In this document: piece after piece, positions 7,567-16,676 of the stretch
Numbering within the stretch: position 1 is the stretch's first letter
Layout: every line of letters begins with the position of its first letter
NCBI GenBank assembly: GCA_963835535.1
Contig: CAWIFL010000010.1
Location: 28,915-92,914, forward strand
Length of the DNA: 64,000 bases
Direction of reading: 5' to 3'
Source: Fen-1245 sp963835535
GTDB lineage: Bacteria > Gemmatimonadota > Gemmatimonadetes > Gemmatimonadales > JACORV01
Program-made: the position numbers and the translations under genes
The notes under the pieces: generated by a model
Seen by the model: the letters and a program-made list of their open reading frames with translations, nothing else
Database searches by the model: none
What the model was told of the DNA's origin: nothing

Positions 7567-9267
7567 CTATCCGACCTCTCTCGGCGGCTTGGCGCGCGCC
7601 AGCTCCTGCTCGCGCAGCTCGCGGCGCAGGATTTTCAGGAGCCCGCTCTTGGGGAGGCTGGTCCGGAACTCGATCTGCCGCGGGACCTTGTAGGCGGCGA
7701 GGTTGCTGCGGCAGTACGCGATGACCTGCTCGGCGGTCGCCGTCTCGCCCGGCCGCAGCACCACGAACGACTTCACCGACTCGCCGCGCCGTTCGTGCGG
7801 TACCCCGATAGTGGCGGCCTCCAGTATCGCCGGGTGCTTCATCAGCACGTCGTCCACCTCGTCCGGGTAGACGTTGTAGCCGGAGCAGAGGATCATGTCC
7901 TTCTTGCGCCCCACGATCCAGTGATACCCGTCCGTGTCGATCTGGGCGATGTCGCCGGTGGAAAACCAGCCGTCCTTGAGCACCGCGGCCGTCTCCTGCG
8001 GCATCTTCCAGTAGCCGGCCATGACCTGCGGGCCCTTGATCAGCAGCTCCCCCGGCTCGCCCGAAGGCAGCTCGCGCGTTCCGGTCTCCAGGTCCACCAC
8101 CTTGGAGTCGGTGTCGGGGAAGGGGATGCCGATGCTCCCCGGCTTCCGCACGCCTTGGAGCGGATTGACGTGCGTGACGGGCGAGGTCTCGGTCAGGCCG
8201 AACCCCTCGACGATCGTGGCGCCCGTGAGCTTCTCGAAGCGCTCGAGCACGGTGACCGGCAGCGGCGCCGAGCCCGAGAAGCACAGCCGCACGCAGCTGA
8301 CGTCCTTGTGCTCGATGCCCGGCGCGTTGATGATCGCCGAGAACATCGCCGGCACGCCCATGAACAGCGTGACCCGCTCCTTCAGGACGGCCTTGACCAG
8401 GGCGGGGAAGTCGCGCGGGTTCGGCATCAGCACCATCGTCGCCGCGGCCGCGATGGGGTAGTTCATGGACGCCGTCATCCCGAACACGTGGAACAGAGGC
8501 AGGGCGGCCAGCACGATCTCCGAGCCGTGGGCGGTGTGCATCCAGGTGAGGCTCTGGGCGACGTTGTTCGAGAGGTTGCGGTGCGTCAGCATCGCCCCCT
8601 TCGAGACGCCGGTCGTTCCGCCGGTATACTGGAGCGCGGCGACGTCGTCGAGGCCGACGTCGATCTTGGGCGGCTCAGGCGCCGTCGCCTGCACCAGCTT
8701 CCGGAACAGGTGGACGTCCGGCCCCGGCTCCACGTGCGCGATGCTCGGCGGCTTCATCCGCCGCAGCTTCAGCGGCGCCAACTGCTTCAGCGGGAAGCGC
8801 AGATACTCGGGAATGGAAGCCACGACGTACTGCTTGATCGGCAGCCGGTTCCGAATGTGCTTCACGCGCGAGGCGTACAGGAAGTCGGCCGTGATCGCCA
8901 CTTCGCATTCCGCGTTGTTCCACTGATACTCCAGCTCCCGCTCGACCAGGAGCGGGTTCGTCATCACCACCGTCCCGCCCAGCGCGAGCGTCGCGTAGTA
9001 GCCAATCACCGTCTGCGGGATGTTCGGCAGGTGGACCGCCACGCGCGTCCCCTTCCGGACGCCCAGAGCCGCCAGCGCCGTCGCCAGCCTGTCTACGTCG
9101 TCCTTCAGCTGGCGATAGGTCAGGTGCGTCCCGAGGAAGGCGATGGCGCACTGCTCGGGGTAGGCCGCCGCCGAGCGCTCGAGCCGCTCCGGCAGGACCA
9201 GCGGCTCATAGGTCAGGCTCGGCGGAACGACGGCGTCGTAGAACTGATGCCAGACACGCTGCTCCAC
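7567..9267 (-). CDS. fadD: Long-chain fatty acid--CoA ligase
   Basis: 566-aa AMP-forming acyl-CoA synthetase that activates fatty acids with ATP and CoA for beta-oxidation or lipid synthesis. Seen: P-loop motif YTGGTTGVSKGAMLTHRN, the A5 motif EGFGLTETSP, the A7/A8 region GWFSTGDIAQIDTDGYHWIVGRKKD, and the C-terminal catalytic Lys region LPKSGLLKILRRELR. The start chosen is GTG at 9267 with GGGAGC upstream; the frame stays open to 9360, but the extra residues are not family-like. Divergent from the membrane protein at 9393. An acyl-CoA dehydrogenase sits at 36.7-38.6 kb. Confidence 0.92.
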   Translation of the reverse strand: MEQRVWHQFYDAVVPPSLTYEPLVLPERLERSAAAYPEQCAIAFLGTHLTYRQLKDDVDRLATALAALGVRKGTRVAVHLPNIPQTVIGYYATLALGGTVVMTNPLLVERELEYQWNNAECEVAITADFLYASRVKHIRNRLPIKQYVVASIPEYLRFPLKQLAPLKLRRMKPPSIAHVEPGPDVHLFRKLVQATAPEPPKIDVGLDDVAALQYTGGTTGVSKGAMLTHRNLSNNVAQSLTWMHTAHGSEIVLAALPLFHVFGMTASMNYPIAAAATMVLMPNPRDFPALVKAVLKERVTLFMGVPAMFSAIINAPGIEHKDVSCVRLCFSGSAPLPVTVLERFEKLTGATIVEGFGLTETSPVTHVNPLQGVRKPGSIGIPFPDTDSKVVDLETGTRELPSGEPGELLIKGPQVMAGYWKMPQETAAVLKDGWFSTGDIAQIDTDGYHWIVGRKKDMILCSGYNVYPDEVDDVLMKHPAILEAATIGVPHERRGESVKSFVVLRPGETATAEQVIAYCRSNLAAYKVPRQIEFRTSLPKSGLLKILRRELREQELARAKPPREVG

Positions 9268-9392
9268 GGATGCTCCCAGGGTGGGGCCGCCCAAGCTTCG
9301 CCCCCGGCCCTCTCTTGCGCAACCGCTGGCGCGGTAGCTCTTTTGTGCATCCCGAGTCACGACATCGGATTACTCGCACACCGGAGCGCGCC

Positions 9393-9956
9393 ATGCACGA
9401 CGTGACGGTCCCCATGCTGTGGCTGCCGATCATCCTGTCCGCCGTCATCGTGATGGTCGGCAGCACGATCGTCTGGATGATGTTCAAGTACGAGAACGCG
9501 GACTGGAAGGTCATCCCGGGCGAGGACCAGTTCCGGGATGCCGTGCGGAAACTGAACCTGCCGGCGCCCGGCCAGTACGTCTTCCCGCACATGATGGGCT
9601 CGGCCGATCCGCAGACGGCGATGAAGAAGGTGGAGGAAGGCCCGAGCGGCATCCTGCTGCTGCGCCGGCCGCAGAAATGGAGCATGAGCAAGCCGCTCAT
9701 CCAGTCGTTCGTCCTCTATCTGGTCGTGTCGTTCTTCGCGGCGTACGTGGCGAGCCATGCCGTCAGCCGGGGGACGGACTACCTGCGCGTCTTCCAGATC
9801 GTCGGCGCGGCGTCGTTCATGGGATACGGCCTCGGCGTGTTCGTCGACGCCATCTGGTGGGGGCGCACCTGGTCCAGCGCCTGCAAGACGGCGCTGAGCG
9901 GGTTGATCTACGCCTGCCTGACTGCCGGCACGTTCGGCTGGCTCTGGCCGCGCTAG
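9393..9956 (+). CDS. Multi-pass membrane protein
   Basis: 187-aa integral membrane protein of unknown function with four predicted hydrophobic segments: residues ~7-27 (LWLPIILSAVIVMVGSTIVW), ~112-131, ~141-160 and the C-terminal ~168-186. Between TM1 and TM2 lies a soluble stretch with GEDQFRDAVRKL and RPQKWSMSK. Start ATG with GGAGCG Shine-Dalgarno 6 nt upstream; the open frame extends 123 nt further upstream into the acyl-CoA ligase promoter, but that part is not protein-like. Followed by a good intrinsic terminator. I do not recognise a named family. Confidence 0.8.
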   Translation: MHDVTVPMLWLPIILSAVIVMVGSTIVWMMFKYENADWKVIPGEDQFRDAVRKLNLPAPGQYVFPHMMGSADPQTAMKKVEEGPSGILLLRRPQKWSMSKPLIQSFVLYLVVSFFAAYVASHAVSRGTDYLRVFQIVGAASFMGYGLGVFVDAIWWGRTWSSACKTALSGLIYACLTAGTFGWLWPR

Positions 9957-9992
9957 CGCGAAGCTGACCTGCCCCCCCTCCGGGGAGCTGCA

Positions 9993-10030
9993 CGAGGGCG
10001 CGATCCAGGTCGCGCCCTCGGCGTTTTTCT
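9993..10030 (+). terminator. Intrinsic terminator
   Basis: Stem GAGGGCGCG (9994-10002) with CGCGCCCTC (10011-10019), followed by GGCGTTTTTCT, directly after the membrane protein gene. Confidence 0.85.
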
Positions 10031-10153
10031 GAGACCAGGTATCGGGCGCCGCGCGGCACGGCCCTTGCCCGTCCAGTGGTGGGCACAGGCACGAATTGCG
10101 GCACGGCGCGTTCCCCCTTCGCGTGCCAGGCCGACGGAACCGAGGCGCAAGCT

Positions 10154-11266
10154 ATGTGGTTGCAGGGAGTTGGTCGCTCTCTTCTAGTATCGATCGTCGC
10201 CGGGATGGCTGTGGCGGGATGCCACACCAGTGATCGGCGTGCAGCAATCGGCTTCGCATTCACCTACCACGTCCAAGCGGCGATCTCCGTGGCGAGCGAG
10301 GAGATCGCCCTCCACCGCCAGGGTCAGGGCCCGAGCGTGGCGATCGTGTACGACAGCGCGGTGGCGGGGGACCCGGCGGACGTGGAGGTGCGGCGCGCGG
10401 AGCAGCTGGCGGCCGTTCCGGGCATCGTCGCCGTCGTCGGGCACAGCGGCAGCCGGGCGTCGCTGGCCGCGGCGCCGGTCTACAACGAGGCGGGGATCGT
10501 TCAGGTCACGCCCAATTCGACCAGCCGGCTGCTCGACAGCGCCGGAGCGTGGACGTTCAACCTCGCGCCGGACGACTCCGTGGAAGGTGCGTTCATCGCG
10601 GCGTTCGTGGCGGAGGGGCTGCGGGCGTCGCGCGTGACGATCTTCTACGAGAACGACGAATACGGGACCGGGTTGCGCGACGGCGCCGTGGCCGCGCTCG
10701 CGCAGCACGGCGTCGCGGTGCTGGACCGTGTGCCGGTCGACCAGACGAGTGACTTTCGCACCCTGGTGGCCGCGTCGCTGACGCGTGGCGTCCCGGATGT
10801 CGTGGTGGTGGCTGGACGCCAGCTCGAGGCGGGTTCGATCGCCCGGGCGATGCGCGAGCGCGGTGTCCCGCGCGCGGTGGTAGCTGGGGACGGGGCACTG
10901 GTGCTCCCGCTGCTGACGCGCGCCGCGGGCCCGGCGGCCGACTCGCTCTATGCGGTGGCGTTCTGGATGCCGGACGCGCCGGATTCGCTGTCGCGCGCTT
11001 TCGTCGAGCGCTACCGGCGCGTGGCGGGCGAGCCGCCCCAGTCCGTCGACGCGATGAGCCACGACGCACTGATGCTCATTGCGGATGCGGTCCGCGTCGT
11101 GGGGCCGAGCCGGGCGGCCATCCGGCGGTACCTGCGCGAGCTGGGCGCGAGCCGGCCGCCCTACCTGGGCGTGACGGGCCCCATCTCGTTCGGGCCCGCC
11201 GCGCATCCGCGCCTGGTGATGGCGCACGTCGTCGGGGGCCAGCCGCACCGGGTGGTCGGGCCGTGA
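10154..11266 (+). CDS. Periplasmic-binding lipoprotein, branched-chain amino acid type
   Basis: 370-aa lipoprotein of the periplasmic-binding-protein type I superfamily (LivJ/branched-chain amino acid or amide receptor-like). Seen: lipobox AVAGC near residue 20, then a Rossmann-like lobe with VAVVGHSGS, NSTSRL and VTIFYENDEYG, and the second lobe with SHDALML. Start ATG at 10154 with GAGGCG upstream. Its TGA overlaps the GTG of the following hybrid histidine kinase (GTGA), and no permease or ATPase gene is nearby. The context suggests a sensory receptor for the kinase and not a transporter subunit, but that is inference. Ligand unknown. Confidence 0.85.
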   Translation: MWLQGVGRSLLVSIVAGMAVAGCHTSDRRAAIGFAFTYHVQAAISVASEEIALHRQGQGPSVAIVYDSAVAGDPADVEVRRAEQLAAVPGIVAVVGHSGSRASLAAAPVYNEAGIVQVTPNSTSRLLDSAGAWTFNLAPDDSVEGAFIAAFVAEGLRASRVTIFYENDEYGTGLRDGAVAALAQHGVAVLDRVPVDQTSDFRTLVAASLTRGVPDVVVVAGRQLEAGSIARAMRERGVPRAVVAGDGALVLPLLTRAAGPAADSLYAVAFWMPDAPDSLSRAFVERYRRVAGEPPQSVDAMSHDALMLIADAVRVVGPSRAAIRRYLRELGASRPPYLGVTGPISFGPAAHPRLVMAHVVGGQPHRVVGP

Positions 11267-13182
11267 CCGGCGGCACCGGCGCTTCCTCGACTGCGGGCCG
11301 CGGTCCCGGCCTGCGCTTCATCTTCGGGACGCTGTCCGCCCTCTCGATCCTGACGATCTCGGGCCTGTCGCTGATGCTGGCCGCGAGCCTGCTGCCCCGC
11401 GCGGCCGAGCTGCGGCAGCACATGCAGCCGGTCTCCTACCTGTTCGGCGCGTTGGGCGACCGCATGCAGCTGGTCGCCGCCACGGTGCGCGATGCCCGGC
11501 GCGTGGTCGCGGCCGAGGCACCGGGCGACGCCGAGGCGTTGCGCCGGGCGCGCGCGGCGCTGGCGGCGGCGAGCGGCCGGGTGGCCGTGCGGCCCTACGG
11601 CGGCGTGCCGATCGCGATGCGAGCCGCCCTCTCCCGCGCCGACGGAGATCTGACGAAGCTGGAGAACCGCGTGCAGGAGGTGATCGCGTTCGCCCAGCTG
11701 GGAGCGTTAAGCGAGGCGCGCGCCCGGATGCGGGCGGTGGACTCGCTCGACGCGGCCGTGAACGACGATTTCAGCCGGGCGCAGCGGGCCGGGACGGAGG
11801 ACCTGCTCGCGCGGCAGGAGGCGCTCGACGGCGCCGCGCGGCAGGCGACCTGGATCGCGGGCGTCCTCGTGGTGGTGGCCATCCTCCTGTCGGCGCTCTC
11901 GCTGCTCACGCTGCAGCGGCGGATCGCCCGCCCGCTCGCGGAGCTGAGCTCGGCCCTCGACCGCGTAGGGACCGGAGACCTGACGGTGCAGCTCCGGGTG
12001 CAGCGCCGGGACGAGCTGGGACTTCTCGCCGAGCACTTCAACGCGATGACGGCCGTGCTGCGGGATCGCGCGGAGGGGCAGGGCCGCTTCGCCGCCACCG
12101 GCGAGCTGCTCGCGGGGATCGCTCACGAGGTCAACAACCCGCTGCAGGCGATCTCGACGCTGGCCGAGTCGCGCATCGACGAGCCGGCGGTGACGGCCGT
12201 CGAGCGCGACGACCTGCAACAGATCCTCCAGCAGGCGCGCCGGGCGGGGAAGCTCCTGAACGGCCTGCTGCATTTCGTGCGGCCGGGCGAGCCGGAGGTG
12301 GCGGACCAGGACATCGCGGACGTGGTGGCGCGGGTGCTGGACCTCCTCTCCTATCAGTTCGGCGTCGACGAGATCCACGTCGAGAACCGGGTCGGCGCGT
12401 CGCTGCCGTGGGTGCGGGGCGACGCCGCCCGGCTGGAGCAGATCTTCGTCAACCTGCTCTCCAATGCCGTGGATGCCGTGCGCGGCGCGGCGACGCCGCG
12501 GCGCGTCACTCTCGAGGGCTGGGAGCACGAGGGCCGCGTGCACGTCGCCGTGACGGACAACGGGCCCGGCATCGACCGCGAGGTCGCCGCGCGCGTCTTC
12601 CAGCCGTTCGTCACGACCAAGGGGGCGCGCGGGACGGGGCTCGGGCTGTACGTGTCGCGCCAGCTGGCGCGCGAGGCGGACGGCGATCTCCAGCTCCGCT
12701 CCACGCCGGGCGAGGGCGCCCGGTTCGTGGCCTGGTTCCCGGCGGCGCCCCGTCGCGGCGCCGCCCTTGTGCCGGAGAACGGGCAGGCCCCGGCGGGACT
12801 GGCGGGCCTGACCATCCTGGTCGTGGACGACGAGGAGTCCATCCGCCGGCCGCTGACGAAGTACCTGGCGCGTCTCGGCGCCACCGCCGTGGACGCCGCC
12901 GACGGCGTGGCCGCGCTGGCCCAGCTCCGCCTGCTCGCAGTGGACGCGATCCTCCTCGATATCCGGATGCCGCGGATGGACGGCATCGAGTTCTACGCGG
13001 CGATCCGCAGGGACCGCCCGGCGCTGGCCGAACGCGTGCTTTTCCTCTCGGGGGATCCGCAGCAGATGCACGAGGCGCGCGCCAAGACGCTGCCGGCCGC
13101 GCGCGTGCTGGCCAAGCCGGTGGATCTCCAGGTCCTCGCGGCGTCGATCCGCCGGCTGGTGGGGCGCCGCTCGCCCGCGTAG
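11263..13182 (+). CDS. Membrane hybrid sensor histidine kinase
   Basis: 639-aa protein. Order of parts: TM1 (~19-41), a periplasmic region of ~140 residues with helical character, TM2 (~190-213), HAMP (IARPLAEL...ELGLLAEHFNAM), a HisKA dimerisation helix with H-box GIAHEVNNPL (phosphoacceptor His ~288), HATPase with N-box FVNLLSNAVDAV, G1 DNGPGI and G2 GTGLGLYV, then a receiver domain with TILVVDDEES and phosphoacceptor Asp ~566 in LLDIRMPRMDG. Starts with GTG overlapping the stop of the binding lipoprotein, so the two are probably made in fixed ratio. No separate output regulator is adjacent; the phosphate could move to a distant partner. Confidence 0.93.
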   Translation: MTGGTGASSTAGRGPGLRFIFGTLSALSILTISGLSLMLAASLLPRAAELRQHMQPVSYLFGALGDRMQLVAATVRDARRVVAAEAPGDAEALRRARAALAAASGRVAVRPYGGVPIAMRAALSRADGDLTKLENRVQEVIAFAQLGALSEARARMRAVDSLDAAVNDDFSRAQRAGTEDLLARQEALDGAARQATWIAGVLVVVAILLSALSLLTLQRRIARPLAELSSALDRVGTGDLTVQLRVQRRDELGLLAEHFNAMTAVLRDRAEGQGRFAATGELLAGIAHEVNNPLQAISTLAESRIDEPAVTAVERDDLQQILQQARRAGKLLNGLLHFVRPGEPEVADQDIADVVARVLDLLSYQFGVDEIHVENRVGASLPWVRGDAARLEQIFVNLLSNAVDAVRGAATPRRVTLEGWEHEGRVHVAVTDNGPGIDREVAARVFQPFVTTKGARGTGLGLYVSRQLAREADGDLQLRSTPGEGARFVAWFPAAPRRGAALVPENGQAPAGLAGLTILVVDDEESIRRPLTKYLARLGATAVDAADGVAALAQLRLLAVDAILLDIRMPRMDGIEFYAAIRRDRPALAERVLFLSGDPQQMHEARAKTLPAARVLAKPVDLQVLAASIRRLVGRRSPA

Positions 13183-13287
13183 CGGGACCGCCGCGGCGGA
13201 GCAAGAGAAGCCCGGAACCCGGCTGGAACTCCCCGGCCCTTCCCCCCGTAGGGGTGTTCGTCGGGACAACGGTTCCAGGGAGGGTCC

Positions 13288-13497
13288 ATGTTGCGTTCCG
13301 TTTCTCTGCTGGCGGGCACCGCCGTCGTCGGACTGGTGGCGCTGAAGCTGCTGGGGCTGCTGCTCCTGCCGCTGCTCGGAATTGTGTTCGGGTTCGTGAT
13401 GTTCGTCCTCAAGATCGCGCTCATCGCCGGTCTGGCGTTCCTGGCGTACAAACTCTTCACGGGCTGGGGCAGGGAGCGGGGTTCCGAGGCGAGCTAG
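13288..13497 (+). CDS. Small two-pass membrane protein
   Basis: 69-aa protein that is almost wholly hydrophobic from residue 5 to 58 (two membrane helices), with a charged Arg/Glu tail. The ATG at 13288 has a clear GGGAGGG Shine-Dalgarno. It lies 105 bp after the kinase and 22 bp before the TM2 gene, so it may be co-transcribed with the latter. Function unknown. Confidence 0.7.
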   Translation: MLRSVSLLAGTAVVGLVALKLLGLLLLPLLGIVFGFVMFVLKIALIAGLAFLAYKLFTGWGRERGSEAS

Positions 13498-13519
13498 CGG
13501 CGGCTAGCTTGTCCGGACG

Positions 13520-13999
13520 ATGAAGGACAAGACGATCGCGTACCTGCTCTGGTGTGGCTGGCTCGTCGGCCTGGGCGGGCTGCATCGGATCTACAACGGC
13601 AAGTACGGTACCGGGTTCCTCTGGCTGTTCACCTGGGGCCTGTTCGGGATGGGGCAGATCTTCGATCTCTTCACCATCCCCGGCATGGTCGAGGACGCCA
13701 ACAACCGGATGCTCGTGGCCTCCCTTGGGCAGGCGGCGCTTGCCGCGGGCGCCTCTGGCGTGGCGATGAAGCGCATCTCGCCCCGCACGACGGAGGAGTT
13801 CCAGGTCGCGCTGGTGCACGCCGCGAAGGAGCACGGGGGCCAGCTGACGGTCGCTGAGGCCGTGGCCGCCACGGGCCGCGGCTTCAAGGAAGTGGACAAG
13901 CAGCTGAGGGAGATGGCGATCGCCGGCTACGTCGAGGAAGACAGCGACGACTCGGGGCAGGTGTACTACAGGTTCCCGGGGCTGGCGGGATTGGATTAG
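13520..13999 (+). CDS. TM2-domain protein with C-terminal winged-helix-like region
   Basis: 159-aa protein. The N-terminal ~60 residues are a TM2 domain: two membrane helices around GLGGLHRIYNGKYGTG and the GQIFDLFTIPGMVED turn. Residues ~85-155 are soluble, with TVAEAVAATGRGFKEVDKQL and a VYYRFPG end that look like a winged-helix fold (weak). Family role is unknown. The stop codon TAG overlaps the first base of the heptamer array that follows (13999-14105). Confidence 0.8.
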   Translation: MKDKTIAYLLWCGWLVGLGGLHRIYNGKYGTGFLWLFTWGLFGMGQIFDLFTIPGMVEDANNRMLVASLGQAALAAGASGVAMKRISPRTTEEFQVALVHAAKEHGGQLTVAEAVAATGRGFKEVDKQLREMAIAGYVEEDSDDSGQVYYRFPGLAGLD

Positions 14000-14105
14000 G
14001 GGTTAGGGGGCAGGGGTTAGGGATGAAAGCACAAAGGCGCCGATTCCGCGGCGCCTTCTTGCTGTCCACTCCCTAACCCCTAGCCCCTAACCCCTAGCCC
14101 CTGTC
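13999..14105. repeat. Inverted heptamer arrays enclosing a terminator hairpin
   Basis: Left arm: GGGGTTA, GGGGGCA, GGGGTTA, GGG (13999-14022). Right arm: CCCTAAC, CCCTAGC, CCCTAAC, CCCTAGC, CCCTG (14071-14103), close to the reverse complement. Between them an AAGGCGCC / GGCGCCTT hairpin (14034-14041, 14050-14057) with CTT after it looks like an intrinsic terminator. The site separates the convergent TM2 gene and the ybbP-like permease. Confidence 0.7.
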
Positions 14106-14108
14106 TCT

Positions 14109-16676
14109 TCACGGCTCCCGCAGCACCTCCATCGCCGTCTTTCGAAAGACCTCGCGACTGGCGGCGATCCCCACGACGGCGACCAGCGCCGCCGTGATGG
14201 CGAGCACGCCCAGCAGCGGCAGCGCCGGAAGCGCGAACGTCAGGTCGAACACCCAATGCACCATCGCCCAGCCGCCCGCGGCCGCCAGGCCGATCCCCAC
14301 CAGCCCCGCGAGCAGGCCGAGCGACGTGTACTCGGCGAGGAGGATGCGCGTGAGCTGGCGGCGCGTCGCGCCGAGGGTCTTGAGCAGAGCGCCCTCGCGG
14401 ATGCGTTCCAGGCGGCCCGCCGTCACGGCGCCGAGCAGGACCAGCGCCCCGGTGGCGAGGCTGAACGCCGCCATGAAGCGGATGGCGAGCGAGATGCGGC
14501 TCAGCACCCGTTCGACGGTGGACTCGAGCAGCGCGACGTCGAGGCCGGTGACGTTCGGGTAGTGCTCCGAGACCGCGCGCTCGAGCCGGCCGCGCGCTCC
14601 GGCGTCGTCCACCCGGGTCAGCACGACGGACGAGCGCGGCGCGTGTTCCAGGGCGGCGCTGCTGAAGACGGCGAAGAAGTTGGGCTCCATCCGCGCCCAA
14701 TCCACGGCGCGCAGCGCCACGACCACGGTCGGCACGGTGGCGCCCTGGACGGTCCAATCGATCCGGTCGCCGAGCTTGATCCGCAGCTCCTGCGCGATGT
14801 CGGTCGAGAGCGAGACGGGGTAGGGCGGGCCGGCCCCGCGGCCGTGCCACCACGCGCCCGCCACGATCCGCTCGCTGGAGGTGGCCGTGTCACGGAAGGT
14901 CGAGCGGTACTCGCGCCGCAGCGGCCAGCCGCCGCGCCGCTCGGCCGGGTCGCGCATGATGGAATCCGCCGACCGGCCGTTGATCGCGCCGATCCGCATC
15001 GGGACGATCGGCACCTGCTGGAGGACGGGGTGGCCCGACGCCGCCACGAGTCCCGCGACGCCGCTCTCCTGGTCGGCCTGCACGTCGAGGAAGGCGAGAT
15101 TGGGCCGTCCCTCGGTCTTCAGCATCGTGAACTGGATCTGGCCGAGCAGGTTGGCCTGCACGAGGTAGAGCGTGGCGAGGAGGGCGACCCCGAAGCCGAG
15201 CGCGACCACGACGGTGCGCGTCTGGTTGCGCGGGCGGTGGAGGTTGGCGATGCCCTGCCGGATCACGTACGGCCAGCGTGCGGCGGCGGTGGCGAGGTGG
15301 CTGCCCCGCCGGGCCAGCCAGATCGCGAGGCGCGCCGCCAGCTCGAGGATGCCGATCGCGAGCGCGATGGCCACGGCGAACCCCACTCCCACGCGCGGTC
15401 GGTCGGCCTGCGACATCGCCAGGGCGAAGACCCCGATGGCGAGCGCGCCGAAGGCCGCCAGCCGCAGGGGATCGCGGGGCTCCACGCTGGCCTCCCCTTC
15501 GTACGGACGCCGCAGGGCCGCGAGCGGCGCCACCAGGCGCACCGCGAGCAGGGGCCGCAGCGCGAACAGGAGCGCGACCGCCACGCCGATGCCGAGGCCG
15601 GAGAAGACCGCGGAGGGGACGAGCGTGACGCTCACGTCCACCGGCAGGACGCCCCTGAGCAGCTGCGGGAGCAGCAGCTGCACGGCGACGCCGAGCGCCG
15701 CACCGCCCGCCGCGGAGACGAGCCCGAGGATCGTGGCCTGCGTGAGATAGACGGCGAAGACGAGTGGGCGGCTCGCCCCCAGGCAGCGCAGCACGGCGAT
15801 CGTGTCGAGCTTCCCCGCGACGAACGCCCCGACGCCGCTCGCCACGCCGATGCCGCCGAGCAGCAGGGCGATGAGGCCCACGAACTGGAGATACCGCGAC
15901 AGCTGGCTGAGCGCGTTGTTGAGCTGGTCCTCGGTATCGCCGGCGGTGCGGCTCCGCACCTTCTCCCGCTCGAACAGCGCCTTGTGGCTCCCGTCGATCC
16001 GGCGCGCGCCCCGTTCGCCGTCCGTCCGCAGCAGCACCTGGTACGTCGCGAGGCTCCCGAACACGATGAGGCCGGTGCCCGCCACGTCGCCCACCGGCAC
16101 GTACACCGCGGGGACGAAGCCCCCGAAGCTCCCCCCGCCGGCGCGGCCCGGGACCTCGGAGGTGACGCCGGCGATGGGGAAGCTGCGCCGCCCGAGCTCG
16201 AGCGTGTCGCCGATCTGCGCGCCGAGCTGCACCAGGAGCGTCGTATCCACGATCGCGACGTGTCCCGTGTCGAGCGCCGTCCAGCGCCCCGCGGGGCTCG
16301 TCGCGACGCGGCCGTAGAAGGGGAAGCCGCCGCCCACGGCGCGCACGTCCACCAGCCGCGTCCCCTCGCGCTTCCGGACGAACGCCATCGAGGCGAGCTC
16401 GGTCCGGCGCGCCACGCCGATCCCCTGGCCGCGGAGCGAGTCCAGCAGCGCCTCGATCGGCGGCGTGAACGGCCGGCTGCTGGTGAGGACGAGGTCGGCG
16501 CCGAGCAGCTCGCGCGCCTGGCGGTGCACCGACTCCTGGAGGTTGACCGTGAACGACGCGACCGCCACCAGCGTCGCGACGCCGATCGAGATGGCGGAGC
16601 CGAAGAGGAGGAGGCGCCGCCGCGAGGCGCGACTCTCGCGCCACGCCAACCGCAGGACGACGCCGATGCGGCTCAC
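14109..16676 (-). CDS. ybbP: ABC transporter permease, YbbP/FtsX type
   Basis: 855-aa inner-membrane permease of the MacB/FtsX (type VII) class with duplicated FtsX domains, comparable to E. coli YbbP (about 800 aa). Seen: an N-terminal TM followed by a large periplasmic domain (residues ~45-260), a first block of membrane helices around GLIALLLGGIGVASGVGAF, a middle block around YVIRQGIANLHRPRNQTR, a second periplasmic domain, and a C-terminal FtsX block with LKTLGATRRQLTRILLAEY. The GTG at 16676 overlaps the stop of the ATPase (GTGA). Role in YbbA-YbbP complexes is not firmly established; lipid or lipoprotein-linked extraction is a family-based guess. Confidence 0.88.
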   Translation of the reverse strand: MSRIGVVLRLAWRESRASRRRLLLFGSAISIGVATLVAVASFTVNLQESVHRQARELLGADLVLTSSRPFTPPIEALLDSLRGQGIGVARRTELASMAFVRKREGTRLVDVRAVGGGFPFYGRVATSPAGRWTALDTGHVAIVDTTLLVQLGAQIGDTLELGRRSFPIAGVTSEVPGRAGGGSFGGFVPAVYVPVGDVAGTGLIVFGSLATYQVLLRTDGERGARRIDGSHKALFEREKVRSRTAGDTEDQLNNALSQLSRYLQFVGLIALLLGGIGVASGVGAFVAGKLDTIAVLRCLGASRPLVFAVYLTQATILGLVSAAGGAALGVAVQLLLPQLLRGVLPVDVSVTLVPSAVFSGLGIGVAVALLFALRPLLAVRLVAPLAALRRPYEGEASVEPRDPLRLAAFGALAIGVFALAMSQADRPRVGVGFAVAIALAIGILELAARLAIWLARRGSHLATAAARWPYVIRQGIANLHRPRNQTRTVVVALGFGVALLATLYLVQANLLGQIQFTMLKTEGRPNLAFLDVQADQESGVAGLVAASGHPVLQQVPIVPMRIGAINGRSADSIMRDPAERRGGWPLRREYRSTFRDTATSSERIVAGAWWHGRGAGPPYPVSLSTDIAQELRIKLGDRIDWTVQGATVPTVVVALRAVDWARMEPNFFAVFSSAALEHAPRSSVVLTRVDDAGARGRLERAVSEHYPNVTGLDVALLESTVERVLSRISLAIRFMAAFSLATGALVLLGAVTAGRLERIREGALLKTLGATRRQLTRILLAEYTSLGLLAGLVGIGLAAAGGWAMVHWVFDLTFALPALPLLGVLAITAALVAVVGIAASREVFRKTAMEVLREP

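Noticed and set aside
7487..7567. GCCTAAC after the small lipoprotein gene and GTTAGCT 70 bp later, looking like an attC
   Set aside because: The right end does not fit GTTRRRY, and the interior is a perfect 20-bp hairpin with no extrahelical bases, so it is a terminator.
10154..11266. Branched-chain amino acid ABC transporter
   Set aside because: No permease or ATPase genes adjacent; coupling to a histidine kinase points to sensing.
14071..14103. CCCTAAC repeats as telomere-like sequence
   Set aside because: Internal, short, degenerate and paired with an inverted arm; other arrays in the window use different heptamers. Nothing suggests a chromosome end.
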